A stretch of DNA of 36,679 bases from the NCBI GenBank assembly GCA_033762195.1, contig JANRLV010000113.1, forward strand, positions 1-36,679, written 5' to 3'. A model generated the notes under the pieces. The model had not been told where the DNA came from and did not search any database. It was given only the letters and a program-made list of their open reading frames with translations. Of the stretch, positions 14,878 to 22,521 are shown one piece after another. Origin of the DNA: SpSt-398 sp033762195. GTDB lineage: Bacteria > Bacteroidota > Bacteroidia > Chitinophagales > Chitinophagaceae. Positions within the stretch are counted from its first letter, which is position 1. Each line of letters opens with the position of its first letter. Both the position numbers and the translations under genes were made by a program.

Positions 14878-17469
14878 ATGACAGCCGAACAGCAGCGCCT
14901 GGCTTCAAACAGGACCAAACCCATCCCCCTCGAACAATGGGGCCCCTATATCAGTGAAAGACAATGGGGAACAGTACGCGAAGATTATAGTTCCAATGGC
15001 GATGCCTGGGGCTACCTGCCTTTTGAACAATCCCATTTCCGGGCCTATCGCTGGGGTGAGGACGGGATCGCCGGTATATCTGATTATTTTCAAAACCTCT
15101 GTTTTGGTATCGCTCTCTGGAATGGCAAAGTCCATATCCTGAAAGAAAGACTCTTTGGCCTTGGGAACTATGAGGGTAACCATGGGGAGGATGTCAAAGA
15201 ACTATATTACTACCTGGATAATATTCCCTCCCATTACTACATGGAATACCTGTACAAGTATCCGCAACAGGAATTTCCGTATGATGAGATCGTGGAAGAA
15301 AACCGCTTGCGGGGTAAGAACGAACCTGAGTATGAGATACTGGACACCGGTGTTTTTGATAATGATGCCTATTTTGATGTGCGAACCACCTACGCCAAAC
15401 AAGGCCCCCAGGATATTTTTATTCGCATTGAGATCACCAATCGCTATTCCAAACCCGCACCGGTAACACTTTTACCAACCTTATGGTTCTATAACCGCTG
15501 GTCGGATGGGGATGGGGAGGCGAAACCTTCCATGGTTTACAAGAATAAAAATACCGTGCGGGCCGATCACCCAAGATTGGGAACCTATTACTTTTATTTT
15601 TTGCGGAGCGATGACCTGTTGTTTACGGAGAATGAAACCAACTGGCATAAAGTAAAAGGCGAAGCCGCGACACCGTTTACCAAGGATGCTTTTCACGAAG
15701 CCATCATCCGTGGTACTCATATTGATGAATTGCGCAAGAAAAAGCAAGGCACCAAATGTAGTCCCGTTTATCAACTTAAACTCAAAGCCGGCGAAACCAA
15801 GACCATCTATTGTCGCCTGACCAATAAAGAAACCGATAAACCCTTTGCCGCGGGTTGTGAAAAGATATTTGCGCAGCGAAAAGAAGAAGCCGATGATTTT
15901 TACAATGCGGTCATACCCGCCCACCTGCCCGATGAACTGCGAAAGATAAAGCGACAGGCCCTGGCCGGTTTGCTCTGGAGTAAACAGTATTATCATTTTG
16001 ATGTAGAACAGTGGCTCAACTCCAGTGATGGTATCACTCCCGTAAATCCCGGGAAGAAACATGGGCGAAACCACGATTGGACTCATTTAAAAAATCAGGA
16101 TATCATTGCCATGCCGGATAAATGGGAATATCCCTGGTATGCGGCCTGGGACCTTGCCTTTCATTGTATATCACTGGCCCTGGTGGATCCTGTTTTTGCC
16201 AAGAACCAACTACAGCTGGTCATGCGCGAGTGGTACATGAAACCCGATGGACAACTGCCCGCGTATGAGTGGAATTTCAGTGATGTAAACCCGCCCGTGC
16301 AAGCCTTTGCCGCGATGCAGATCTATGAAATAGAGAAAAAGGCCACCGGAGAAGGTGATATTGTTTTCCTGAAAAGGGTCTTTCAAAAACTGCTGATCAA
16401 TTTCACCTGGTGGATCAACCGTAAAGACCGAAACGGGAATAATATCTTTGAAGGGGGATTTTTGGGATTAGATAATATTGGTGTCTTCAACCGTAGCCAT
16501 CACCTGCCTGGTGAAATGCAGTTGGAGCAGGCGGATGGTACCAGTTGGATGGGGATGTATGCGCTGAATATGATGGATATGGCGTTGGAGATCGCGCGTC
16601 AGGATATTGCTTTTGAAGATACGGCTACCAAGTTCTTTGAACATTTTGTGCTGATCGCCGAGGCACTTAACAGCCATGCGATGTGGAATGAGGAGGACAA
16701 ATTCTTTTATGACACACTATGTATCGCCGGCTCAGATCCACTCCCGTTGCGTATTCAATCCATTGTGGGGTTGACGAGTCTGTTTGCCGTGTCCACCATT
16801 GATCATGAATTGCTTGAAAAATTACCGGATTTCACTAAGCGGATCTCCTGGTTTGAAAAATACCGGCTCAGTAATAATAAGTATTGGCCCAATGAAGAAC
16901 GGAAGGATGGGGATGATATCCTTCTCTCCCTGGTAAAAAGGGAAAGGCTGGTACATTTATTACAGCGTTTACTGAACGAGGAAGAGTTTCTTTCCGGAGG
17001 GGGCATACGTGCCTTATCCAAGTACCATGAGAAGAACCCCTATTCCGTAACTATTGACGGCATACAATACACCATTCAGTACGATCCCGGAGATTCCACT
17101 TCAAGTTTGTTTGGGGGTAATTCCAACTGGCGTGGCCCCGTGTGGATGCCGATCAATTACCTCATCATTCGTTCAATCAGGCATTATGGTGAATACTATG
17201 GTGATTCCCTGCTGGTTGAATATCCGGTGGGTTCAGGTCAGCAATTGAACCTATCGCAGATAGCCGATGAGTTGACAAGGCGGGTGGTTTCCTTGTTTAT
17301 GCGGGATGAAGAGGGCAAGCGAAAATCCTATGCGGAGTATAATTGGTTTTACCAGCGCCCGGGAAATGAGGAGTTGTTGTTATTTTATGAGTATTTTCAT
17401 GGGGACAGTGGGAAAGGGTTGGGCGCTTCGCACCAAACCGGCTGGACCGCCCTCGTTGCGGCGCTCTGA
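14878..17469 (+). CDS. GH63-like (mannosyl-oligosaccharide glucosidase family) glucosidase
   Basis: 863 residues with no signal peptide, so probably cytoplasmic. The protein resembles bacterial members of the GH63 / MGH1-like group of inverting alpha-glucosidases with an (alpha/alpha)6 barrel. Seen in sequence: an N-terminal beta-rich half, WDLAFH at 424-429 (candidate catalytic acid region), NWRGPVWMPINYL near 750-762, and the C-terminal YNWFYQRPGNEE and HQTGWT segments typical of the group. The likely job is to cut alpha-glucosidic bonds in oligosaccharides. TAATTTTA, one base off the -7 consensus, lies 9 nt before the ATG. The 125-bp gap to the divergent GH3 gene must hold both promoters; nothing else was recognised there. 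Confidence 0.82.
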   Translation: MTAEQQRLASNRTKPIPLEQWGPYISERQWGTVREDYSSNGDAWGYLPFEQSHFRAYRWGEDGIAGISDYFQNLCFGIALWNGKVHILKERLFGLGNYEGNHGEDVKELYYYLDNIPSHYYMEYLYKYPQQEFPYDEIVEENRLRGKNEPEYEILDTGVFDNDAYFDVRTTYAKQGPQDIFIRIEITNRYSKPAPVTLLPTLWFYNRWSDGDGEAKPSMVYKNKNTVRADHPRLGTYYFYFLRSDDLLFTENETNWHKVKGEAATPFTKDAFHEAIIRGTHIDELRKKKQGTKCSPVYQLKLKAGETKTIYCRLTNKETDKPFAAGCEKIFAQRKEEADDFYNAVIPAHLPDELRKIKRQALAGLLWSKQYYHFDVEQWLNSSDGITPVNPGKKHGRNHDWTHLKNQDIIAMPDKWEYPWYAAWDLAFHCISLALVDPVFAKNQLQLVMREWYMKPDGQLPAYEWNFSDVNPPVQAFAAMQIYEIEKKATGEGDIVFLKRVFQKLLINFTWWINRKDRNGNNIFEGGFLGLDNIGVFNRSHHLPGEMQLEQADGTSWMGMYALNMMDMALEIARQDIAFEDTATKFFEHFVLIAEALNSHAMWNEEDKFFYDTLCIAGSDPLPLRIQSIVGLTSLFAVSTIDHELLEKLPDFTKRISWFEKYRLSNNKYWPNEERKDGDDILLSLVKRERLVHLLQRLLNEEEFLSGGGIRALSKYHEKNPYSVTIDGIQYTIQYDPGDSTSSLFGGNSNWRGPVWMPINYLIIRSIRHYGEYYGDSLLVEYPVGSGQQLNLSQIADELTRRVVSLFMRDEEGKRKSYAEYNWFYQRPGNEELLLFYEYFHGDSGKGLGASHQTGWTALVAAL

Positions 17470-17473
17470 GTTT

Positions 17474-17614
17474 TTCACCGCAGAGAAATTGTCTAATATC
17501 AAACGGTAATTGTTTTTAACGAGTCAGTAAATCTCTATTATCAGCTACTATTTAACAATCAATAAAGCATAATTTCTCTGCGTATCTCTGCGTCCTCCTG
17601 TTCTCTGCGGTGAA
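17474..17614. repeat. CACCGCAGAGAA-type long inverted repeat, copy 1
   Basis: The left arm begins TTCACCGCAGAGAAATT (17474-17490). The right arm runs from AATTTCTCTGCG (17571-17582) to TTCTCTGCGGTGAA (17601-17614). The centre is AT-rich. The element fills the 174-bp gap before the amidase gene. Copy 2 lies at 23152-23306, and a decayed relative (ACCGC ... CTCTGCGGT) at about 12464-12495. Confidence 0.8.
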
Positions 17615-17643
17615 TCAAATTCTCTGCGATAAAAATACCTTCA

Positions 17644-18435
17644 ATGAAAAAATTAGCTCCTTTTCTTTTCTTACTGGTTGCCTGTACAAATCCATACCGG
17701 GTTACGAATAAAGTTTACATAAAGCAGGCAAAGGAGTATACCAAAATACTCCGGGCTTATCCTCTTCAGGATTCCGCGCAGATGTCCCCCTATTTTGCGG
17801 GTACCACTAATTTTTCTTTACGCAAACCACAGTTTGTCGTTATTCACCACACGGCTCAAAACTCCTGCGACCAAACGTTGAAAACCTTTACCCTTACCCG
17901 CACCAAGGTAAGCGCGCACTATGTGGTCTGTCGGGATGGAACGGTCTTTCACATGCTCAACGATTATTTCCGGGCACATCATGCCGGCGTAAGCAAATGG
18001 GGCAATGCCCTTGACCTCAATTCAGCAAGTATAGGTATTGAGCTGGACAATAATGGCAGTGAGGTTTTTTCAGAAGAGCAGATGAACAGTCTGTTGGTAT
18101 TGTTGGGTCGTTTAAAAAAGACCTATGATATTCCTCAGGCCAATTTCGTTGGTCATGCTGATGTAGCCCCCGGACGAAAAGTGGACCCGAGCCGGTATTT
18201 TTCCTGGCAACGTTTAGCGGAAAATGGGTTTGGGTATTGGTATGATACAACGGGAGTGGTAGTGCCGCCTGATTTCAATGCGCTGCAGGCCTTGCGTATC
18301 ATTGGGTATAATATTAAAGATACAGGCACGGCGATACAATCATATAAGATCCACTTTGTACCTGCAGATACAACCCGCCTGTTGAATGAATACGATAGAA
18401 AGATATTGGCTGATCTGCAAAGGAAGTACCTATAG
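17644..18435 (+). CDS. Lipoprotein N-acetylmuramoyl-L-alanine amidase (Amidase_2, AmiD-like)
   Basis: 263 residues. The N-terminus MKKLAPFLFLLVAC has a lipobox ending at Cys14, so the enzyme is probably membrane-anchored. The Amidase_2/PGRP fold covers about residues 60-190. Expected zinc ligands are His68 (VVIHHT), His171 (GHADVAPG) and Asp181 (RKVDPS). The catalytic Glu133 (IGIELDN) and Lys179 also align with AmpD. It would cut the bond between MurNAc and the stem peptide. The lipoprotein anchor points to the AmiD role of trimming wall fragments outside the cytoplasm rather than AmpD. The C-terminal extension after 200 (ALQALRIIGYNIKDTGTAIQ) looks like a small peptidoglycan-binding helical bundle. 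It fits functionally with the MurNAc-salvage genes earlier in the window. Confidence 0.9.
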   Translation: MKKLAPFLFLLVACTNPYRVTNKVYIKQAKEYTKILRAYPLQDSAQMSPYFAGTTNFSLRKPQFVVIHHTAQNSCDQTLKTFTLTRTKVSAHYVVCRDGTVFHMLNDYFRAHHAGVSKWGNALDLNSASIGIELDNNGSEVFSEEQMNSLLVLLGRLKKTYDIPQANFVGHADVAPGRKVDPSRYFSWQRLAENGFGYWYDTTGVVVPPDFNALQALRIIGYNIKDTGTAIQSYKIHFVPADTTRLLNEYDRKILADLQRKYL

Positions 18436-18445
18436 TTAGCATGCC

Positions 18446-18504
18446 TCTGTGGCTAATATCTCCACAGAACCCAGTTAAGTTCTCCAGTTGTTTCGTGTAC
18501 GAAA
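18446..18504. promoter_or_regulatory. Small hairpin and TTTCGT palindrome downstream of the amidase
   Basis: TCTGTGG (18446-18452) pairs with CCACAGA (18462-18468). It has no T-run, so it is a weak terminator candidate at best. TTTCGTGTACGAAA (18491-18504) is a near-perfect short palindrome that could be a binding site for the following gene. Confidence 0.3.
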
Positions 18505-18591
18505 TAACCCCATTCGTCCAAATTGTGTTTTACTTAGCCCACCCTCCGGCTACTTTAGGCATCTAATCTTTTATCACCAAAACAATACTTT

Positions 18592-19038
18592 ATGAAGCTC
18601 TCACTAATTGTATGCAGCCTTGTTTTAATGGGACTATCCACCCAGGCCCAGGACCCTGTAAAATGGACCTTTAGTTCAAAAAAGATCGATGATAAGACCT
18701 TTGAGGTACATCTGACCGCTACCGTACAGTCGCCCTGGACCATCTATTCCCAAACCACCCCGGATGGAGGGCCGCTGGCAACAAGTTTTACTTTTAATAA
18801 CAACCCCTTGCTGATCCTCTCCGGAAAAGTTAAGGAAGTGGGCACCATGCACAAAAAACATGAAGAGGTGTTTGGTGTGGATGTATTTTACTATAAGGAC
18901 AAAGTAGATTTTGTGCAGGTGGTTAAATTAAAAACCAAGGCCAAAACCAACCTGAGTGGCAAATTGGAGTATATGGCCTGTGATGAGGAGCAGTGTTTGC
19001 CTCCGAAGGAGGTCACTTTTAGTGTGGTATTGCAATAA
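18592..19038 (+). CDS. Free-standing DsbD N-terminal-like periplasmic domain
   Basis: 148 residues with a signal peptide (MKLSLIVCSLVLMGLSTQAQ). The rest is one immunoglobulin-like domain resembling the N-terminal, substrate-reducing domain of DsbD. The C-terminal cysteine pair is CDEEQCLPP. The spacing is four residues, where E. coli DsbD has five. The domain normally passes electrons from the DsbD membrane core to periplasmic thiol partners. Here there is no membrane domain and no thioredoxin domain, so it either works with a DsbD/CcdA core encoded elsewhere or has another role. It stands alone between the amidase and a convergent ATPase gene. Confidence 0.82.
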   Translation: MKLSLIVCSLVLMGLSTQAQDPVKWTFSSKKIDDKTFEVHLTATVQSPWTIYSQTTPDGGPLATSFTFNNNPLLILSGKVKEVGTMHKKHEEVFGVDVFYYKDKVDFVQVVKLKTKAKTNLSGKLEYMACDEEQCLPPKEVTFSVVLQ

Positions 19039-19127
19039 TGCACGAGGTATAGTTGGCGCCCTTGTGCCATGGTGGATAAGTCTTCCTGCCAGGGAACAAT
19101 GGCGCTAAGGGGTCACTATGAGTGGCT

Positions 19128-20429
19128 TCATTTGGAAGAAGTAAATTGTGAAATGGTATATAGAGGTATATTGATCATCCACTCTTCCTCCCGGTAGTCC
19201 GACATGGATGTACGGATTGCTAATTCAGGTTTGTATTTTTCACAATAAACCCTTAGGCTTTTCGCTTTTAGGTTCTCTTCTGCCTTGACTTCAATGGGAA
19301 TGATCCTTCCTTCGGATTGAACAATAAAGTCAATCTCTGCAACAGACTGGCCAGGCGACCAGTAATGAATGGCCAGGTTTTTTAGGCTGCGTAATTGTTG
19401 CAAAACATATTGCTCTGTTAATGCACCTTTGAATTCAGTGAACACGAGATTTCCTTCCAGGATCGTTTTGATATCCAGATCTGACATGGCAGTTAATAGC
19501 CCGGTATCAACCAAAAATAGTTTAAAAACATTCGTTTCTTCGTATGCCTTTAGCGGTAGTGCCGGTTTGTTTACATTGGTTACTTTATGTAACAATCCAC
19601 AATCGATCAACCAGGAAATAGCTAACTCAAATTCCTTTGCCCTCGCACCTTGACGTAGTTGACCATAAATGAATTTTCTGTTTTCCTTACCAAGTTGGGC
19701 TGGAATGGCATTCCAGATCATTCGTATCCGAGGTACTAAAGCCGGTTGGGCATGTTTGGCGAAATCTTGTTCGTAGGAAATAAGTATCCGTTTTTGAATC
19801 TCTCTTGCCTTCTTTAAATCACCTTGCCTGGCAAAAGAGGATACTACCTCTGGCATACCACCTACGTAATAATATTCCTTCAATCGTTCAATGAATCTTT
19901 CTCTAAATGTTTGGATCAATGTCCAATCCTTATTCCTGATCAATTCGGCCAGTGCTTGATCACCTATGGCTTCAAGGAATTCAAGATAATCAAGCGGGTA
20001 TAGATCAAGAAATTCAACCTTCCCTACAGGAAAGGAGGAATGTTGCGCAAGTGCCACCCCCAGTAATGACCCTGCGGCCATCACGTGGTATTCTGGAGCA
20101 TTCTCCTGAAAATATTTTAAAGCGGTGATAGCTTCAGGCGACTCCTGGATCTCATCCAGTATGATAAGTGTATTGTGTGATTCAACGTTAAGCTTGGTTT
20201 CAATCCGAATGGAGGTTAGTATTCGGTTGATATCATAACCGGCCTTAAATACATTTTTCAGGACAGGTTTTTCCTCCAGGTTTATATAGGCCACTTGTTG
20301 ATAGTATTGACGGCCAAATTCTTTCATTAACCAAGTTTTACCTACCTGTCTTGCTCCACGTATCAAAAGAGGTTTCCGGTTAGGAGAGCTTTTCCAGTTC
20401 GTAAGCCATTGAAGTTCAGCTCTTTTCAT
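19128..20429 (-). CDS. AAA-type ATPase with DUF4143
   Basis: 433 residues. The Walker A motif GARQVGKT is at 25-32 and Walker B LIILDEIQES at 88-97, in the AAA_14 domain. A winged-helix/DUF4143 part follows from about residue 200, ending in a restriction-nuclease-like strand pattern (YWSPGQSVAEIDFIVQSEGRIIPIEVKAEEN), with the D-x9-E-V-K arrangement of PD-(D/E)XK folds. Such proteins are common, often accessory, and their function is poorly known; a defence or mobile origin has been suggested for some. The upstream region is strongly AT-rich with repeated CATACGAA sites. It is a single gene, convergent with the DsbD-N gene. Confidence 0.88.
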   Translation of the reverse strand: MKRAELQWLTNWKSSPNRKPLLIRGARQVGKTWLMKEFGRQYYQQVAYINLEEKPVLKNVFKAGYDINRILTSIRIETKLNVESHNTLIILDEIQESPEAITALKYFQENAPEYHVMAAGSLLGVALAQHSSFPVGKVEFLDLYPLDYLEFLEAIGDQALAELIRNKDWTLIQTFRERFIERLKEYYYVGGMPEVVSSFARQGDLKKAREIQKRILISYEQDFAKHAQPALVPRIRMIWNAIPAQLGKENRKFIYGQLRQGARAKEFELAISWLIDCGLLHKVTNVNKPALPLKAYEETNVFKLFLVDTGLLTAMSDLDIKTILEGNLVFTEFKGALTEQYVLQQLRSLKNLAIHYWSPGQSVAEIDFIVQSEGRIIPIEVKAEENLKAKSLRVYCEKYKPELAIRTSMSDYREEEWMINIPLYTISQFTSSK

Positions 20430-20447
20430 TTTAATTTAACATTTATT

Positions 20448-20527
20448 CGTACAAAAATATGCATTAAAATACAAAAATACATACGAACAAATGTATTTAT
20501 TCTCATTTTTGCATACGAAAAAATGTA
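20448..20527. promoter_or_regulatory. Repeated CATACGAA boxes upstream of the ATPase gene
   Basis: Two 16-bp direct repeats, CATACGAACAAATGTA (20480-20495) and CATACGAAAAAATGTA (20512-20527), lie 32 bp apart, about three helical turns. A third, inverted half (TTCGTAC) is near 20451. They sit in the AT-rich interval before the minus-strand ATPase gene, just after the end of umuC. They look like an operator array, regulator unknown. Confidence 0.5.
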
Positions 20528-20529
20528 AA

Positions 20530-21825
20530 TTAATGAACTTCGCAGAGTTCGGACCACCTTGTCGTAAACCGTCGGCTACGCAGTTCCTGTCGCATCTTCC
20601 AATCACGGTCCAAACCGCTGGAAGCAAATTTGAGTACATCATCACGCTGACTGAAATTGACATTGTCGATCATGTCCATCAACATGCGGCTGGAATTTTC
20701 TTTTTCCTCGACAAATAAATTTCCCTGTATCGACTCATCGGGTACCAACCCACTGAGGATTACCCCGGCTTTTTTGTAGACACGCCCTTTTTCATATAAG
20801 GACTCCACCAGTCCAAGGGCGGGTTTGATCAGTTCATGGGTAAGGGAAGTGGCAAGGGGGAGGATCGTGAGACGGGAGGCTTGGGACGTCTGTCGTGAGT
20901 CGTGAGACGTGAGTGGTGAGTCTTGCGTGGGACGATAAACGAGGAATACCTCTATCTGCGTGGCGGCGCTGAACTGGCGGCGCAACTTTTCGGCAGCGCG
21001 GGAAGTATAGGTAGCAACGGCTTCTTTGATATCTTCGATTTTGGTCACCGGGTGCCCGAACATGCGGGTGGTGGCGATCATTTTCTTTTCCACCAGCTCT
21101 TCTTTGAGGTCGATCGACGGGAGGCCTTTCAGTTCGCGGATCATTCTGGCCCCAACCACGCCGCCCAGATTTTTTCGCGCCCAGTCTTCTTTCATGTGTT
21201 GAAGCTGAAGGGCGTCGTAGATACCCCAAACCTCGGTCAGCTTTTTGGCGTATTGGCGACCCACGCCCCAAAGGTCACTCACGGGTGTGACCCGGAGTGC
21301 ACGCTGGATTTTTTCCTCGGTATCAAGAACGATCACGCATTTGGATTTGGCCTTGTGTTTTTTTGCCAGCCGGTTGGCCACTTTTGCCAGCACCTTGGTG
21401 GGAGCTACACCAATAGAAACGGAAATACCGGTCCATGTTTCTACGGCATGCCGTAAATCCATGGCCAATCGTGCCAGGTCATTGAGGGGGATATGATCGA
21501 GTTGAACAAAAGCCTCATCAACGGAATAGACTTCCACCCGGTCCTCTCCAACACAGTGACGTAAGGTATCCATGACCCGCATACTGAGGTCACCATACAA
21601 ATTGTAATTGGAGGAAAAAGTAGCGACCCCGTTTCTTTCGATCAGGGGTCGCGCTTGAAAATAGGGTACGGCCATTTCCACACCGACTTGCTTGGCTTCA
21701 TCGGAGCGGGATATTATACAGCCATCGTTGTTGCTGAGTACGACAACGGGTTTGGTTCGCAGATCCGGGCGAAACAACCGCTCACAGGAGCAGTAGAACG
21801 AATTGCAATCAACGATAGCATACAT
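20530..21825 (-). CDS. umuC: UmuC-like Y-family DNA polymerase
   Basis: 431 residues, a translesion polymerase of the UmuC branch. Catalytic carboxylates are present: Asp6 in VDCNSFY and Asp103-Glu104 in YSVDEAF. The palm/fingers region has VLSNNDGCIISRS at 29-41, and a helix-hairpin-helix area (DLWGVGRQYAKKL) follows. The C-terminal DUF4113-type tail typical of UmuC is present (about 380-430). Residues about 299-320, in the little-finger domain, are encoded by GTGAGRC heptamers and read DSPLTSHDSRQTSQAS. This is nearly the same peptide as the IcmF linker. It would normally pair with UmuD' to form Pol V. The umuD-like gene lies 107 bp upstream on the same strand, with a stem-loop between them. 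Confidence 0.92.
   Translation of the reverse strand: MYAIVDCNSFYCSCERLFRPDLRTKPVVVLSNNDGCIISRSDEAKQVGVEMAVPYFQARPLIERNGVATFSSNYNLYGDLSMRVMDTLRHCVGEDRVEVYSVDEAFVQLDHIPLNDLARLAMDLRHAVETWTGISVSIGVAPTKVLAKVANRLAKKHKAKSKCVIVLDTEEKIQRALRVTPVSDLWGVGRQYAKKLTEVWGIYDALQLQHMKEDWARKNLGGVVGARMIRELKGLPSIDLKEELVEKKMIATTRMFGHPVTKIEDIKEAVATYTSRAAEKLRRQFSAATQIEVFLVYRPTQDSPLTSHDSRQTSQASRLTILPLATSLTHELIKPALGLVESLYEKGRVYKKAGVILSGLVPDESIQGNLFVEEKENSSRMLMDMIDNVNFSQRDDVLKFASSGLDRDWKMRQELRSRRFTTRWSELCEVH
20866..20932. repeat. GTGAGRC heptamer tract inside umuC
   Basis: Units GTGAGAC, GTGAGTC, GTGAGAC and GTGAGTG appear on the plus strand within the umuC reading frame, without stops. Only one arm orientation is present, unlike the element in icmF. 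Confidence 0.8.
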
Positions 21826-21863
21826 AATTCAATGAATATCTCTGTGCCCTTCGTGCCTCCTTA

Positions 21864-21916
21864 GTGTCCTTCGTGTCCTCCTACGCAAGACCTGCGGAGG
21901 AGGACACGAAGGACAC
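21864..21916. repeat. GGACACGAAGG-type stem-loop between umuD and umuC
   Basis: Perfect 18-bp arms are at 21864-21881 and 21899-21916, with a 17-nt loop. The sequence continues on both sides with CTTCGTGCC / CACAAAG decayed units. It lies in the 107-bp gap between the umuD and umuC homologues and could form a strong hairpin in their shared transcript. There is no T-run. Confidence 0.8.
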
Positions 21917-21932
21917 AAAGAAGCCACAAAGC

Positions 21933-22364
21933 TCACAAAGGATGAATCGCATAGGTAACCACTCCCCACACGGCGAAGTCGCTAAACTCCGACAAATTGA
22001 TCGCCTTATACCGCGGGTTATCCGCCACCAGGAAAGCTGCGGAGAAATTCTGGTGAATCCGGCGCACCAGTAAATCCCCATTCAATATGGCCACAATGAT
22101 CTTACCATTGGTGACCTTGATCGAGCGATCAACGATCAGGGTATCTCCATCGTGGATACCTGCTTCCTGCATGGCATCTCCTTTCATACGAAAGAAGAAA
22201 GTGGCGGGCTTATTCCGCACCAATTCTTCATTGAGGTCGATGCCCCTTTCGGCATAATCGTCGGCCGCGGCGCCAAAACCGGTGGCGTTGGCGGTGCGGA
22301 CCTTTGCTTGTGTAAAGTCCTTGGTGCCCCGATAGGAGGCGCCTACAAAATTCTCCCCATCCAT
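21933..22364 (-). CDS. umuD: UmuD/LexA-like S24 protein lacking catalytic residues
   Basis: 143 residues from the ATG at 22364; the longer frame starts with TTG at 22427 inside a stem-loop repeat and is unlikely. The family normally self-cleaves to UmuD', using a Ser-Lys dyad, and binds UmuC. Alignment is clear: cleavage-site region ATGFGAAADDYAE near residue 30, then GIDLNEELV, FFFRMKGDAMQEAGIHDGD, LIVDRSI and NGDLLVRRIH. The catalytic Ser of GDSM is Ala (codon GCC) and the catalytic Lys (K97 in E. coli TVKK) is Arg. The N-terminal arm that is removed by cleavage is still present. It should therefore be unable to cleave itself in cis. It may act as an uncleaved regulator of UmuC. Confidence 0.88.
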   Translation of the reverse strand: MDGENFVGASYRGTKDFTQAKVRTANATGFGAAADDYAERGIDLNEELVRNKPATFFFRMKGDAMQEAGIHDGDTLIVDRSIKVTNGKIIVAILNGDLLVRRIHQNFSAAFLVADNPRYKAINLSEFSDFAVWGVVTYAIHPL

Positions 22365-22374
22365 AGTAGCGATT

Positions 22375-22428
22375 TTTGGTTTCTCGCCGCGCCTGCAACC
22401 TAACCTGCCTGCGAAGCGAGAAACCAAA
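22375..22428. repeat. TTTCTCGC-type stem-loop upstream of umuD
   Basis: Perfect 13-bp arms TTTGGTTTCTCGC (22375-22387) and GCGAGAAACCAAA (22416-22428) surround a 28-nt GC-rich loop. It lies in the 5' region of umuD and would be in its leader if transcription starts near the palindrome at 22454. It is related to the stem-loop at 10538-10586. Confidence 0.75.
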
Positions 22429-22453
22429 GTAACAAAAAAATTTGGAAAAACTA

Positions 22454-22472
22454 ATAAATTTAGTAAATTTAT
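22454..22472. promoter_or_regulatory. 19-bp palindrome in the umuD / 2H-gene divergent promoter
   Basis: ATAAATTTAGTAAATTTAT is a perfect odd palindrome centred on G22463. It lies between the divergent umuD (start 22364) and 22522 genes, a typical operator position. It could be an SOS-type or S24-regulator site; this is inference. Confidence 0.5.
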
Positions 22473-22521
22473 GCTAAATATGTTGGACTGCTAATTATTG
22501 ATCATTTAAAAAGCATGGGTT

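Noticed and set aside
19128..20429. AAA/DUF4143 gene as part of a defence island
   Set aside because: No restriction, abortive-infection, toxin-antitoxin or integrase gene adjoins it; neighbours are ordinary chromosomal genes.
22365..22427. N-terminal extension of the UmuD homologue (MVSRFAGRLG...)
   Set aside because: It needs a TTG start, lies inside a perfect stem-loop repeat and has no counterpart in the family; the ATG at 22364 gives the normal length.
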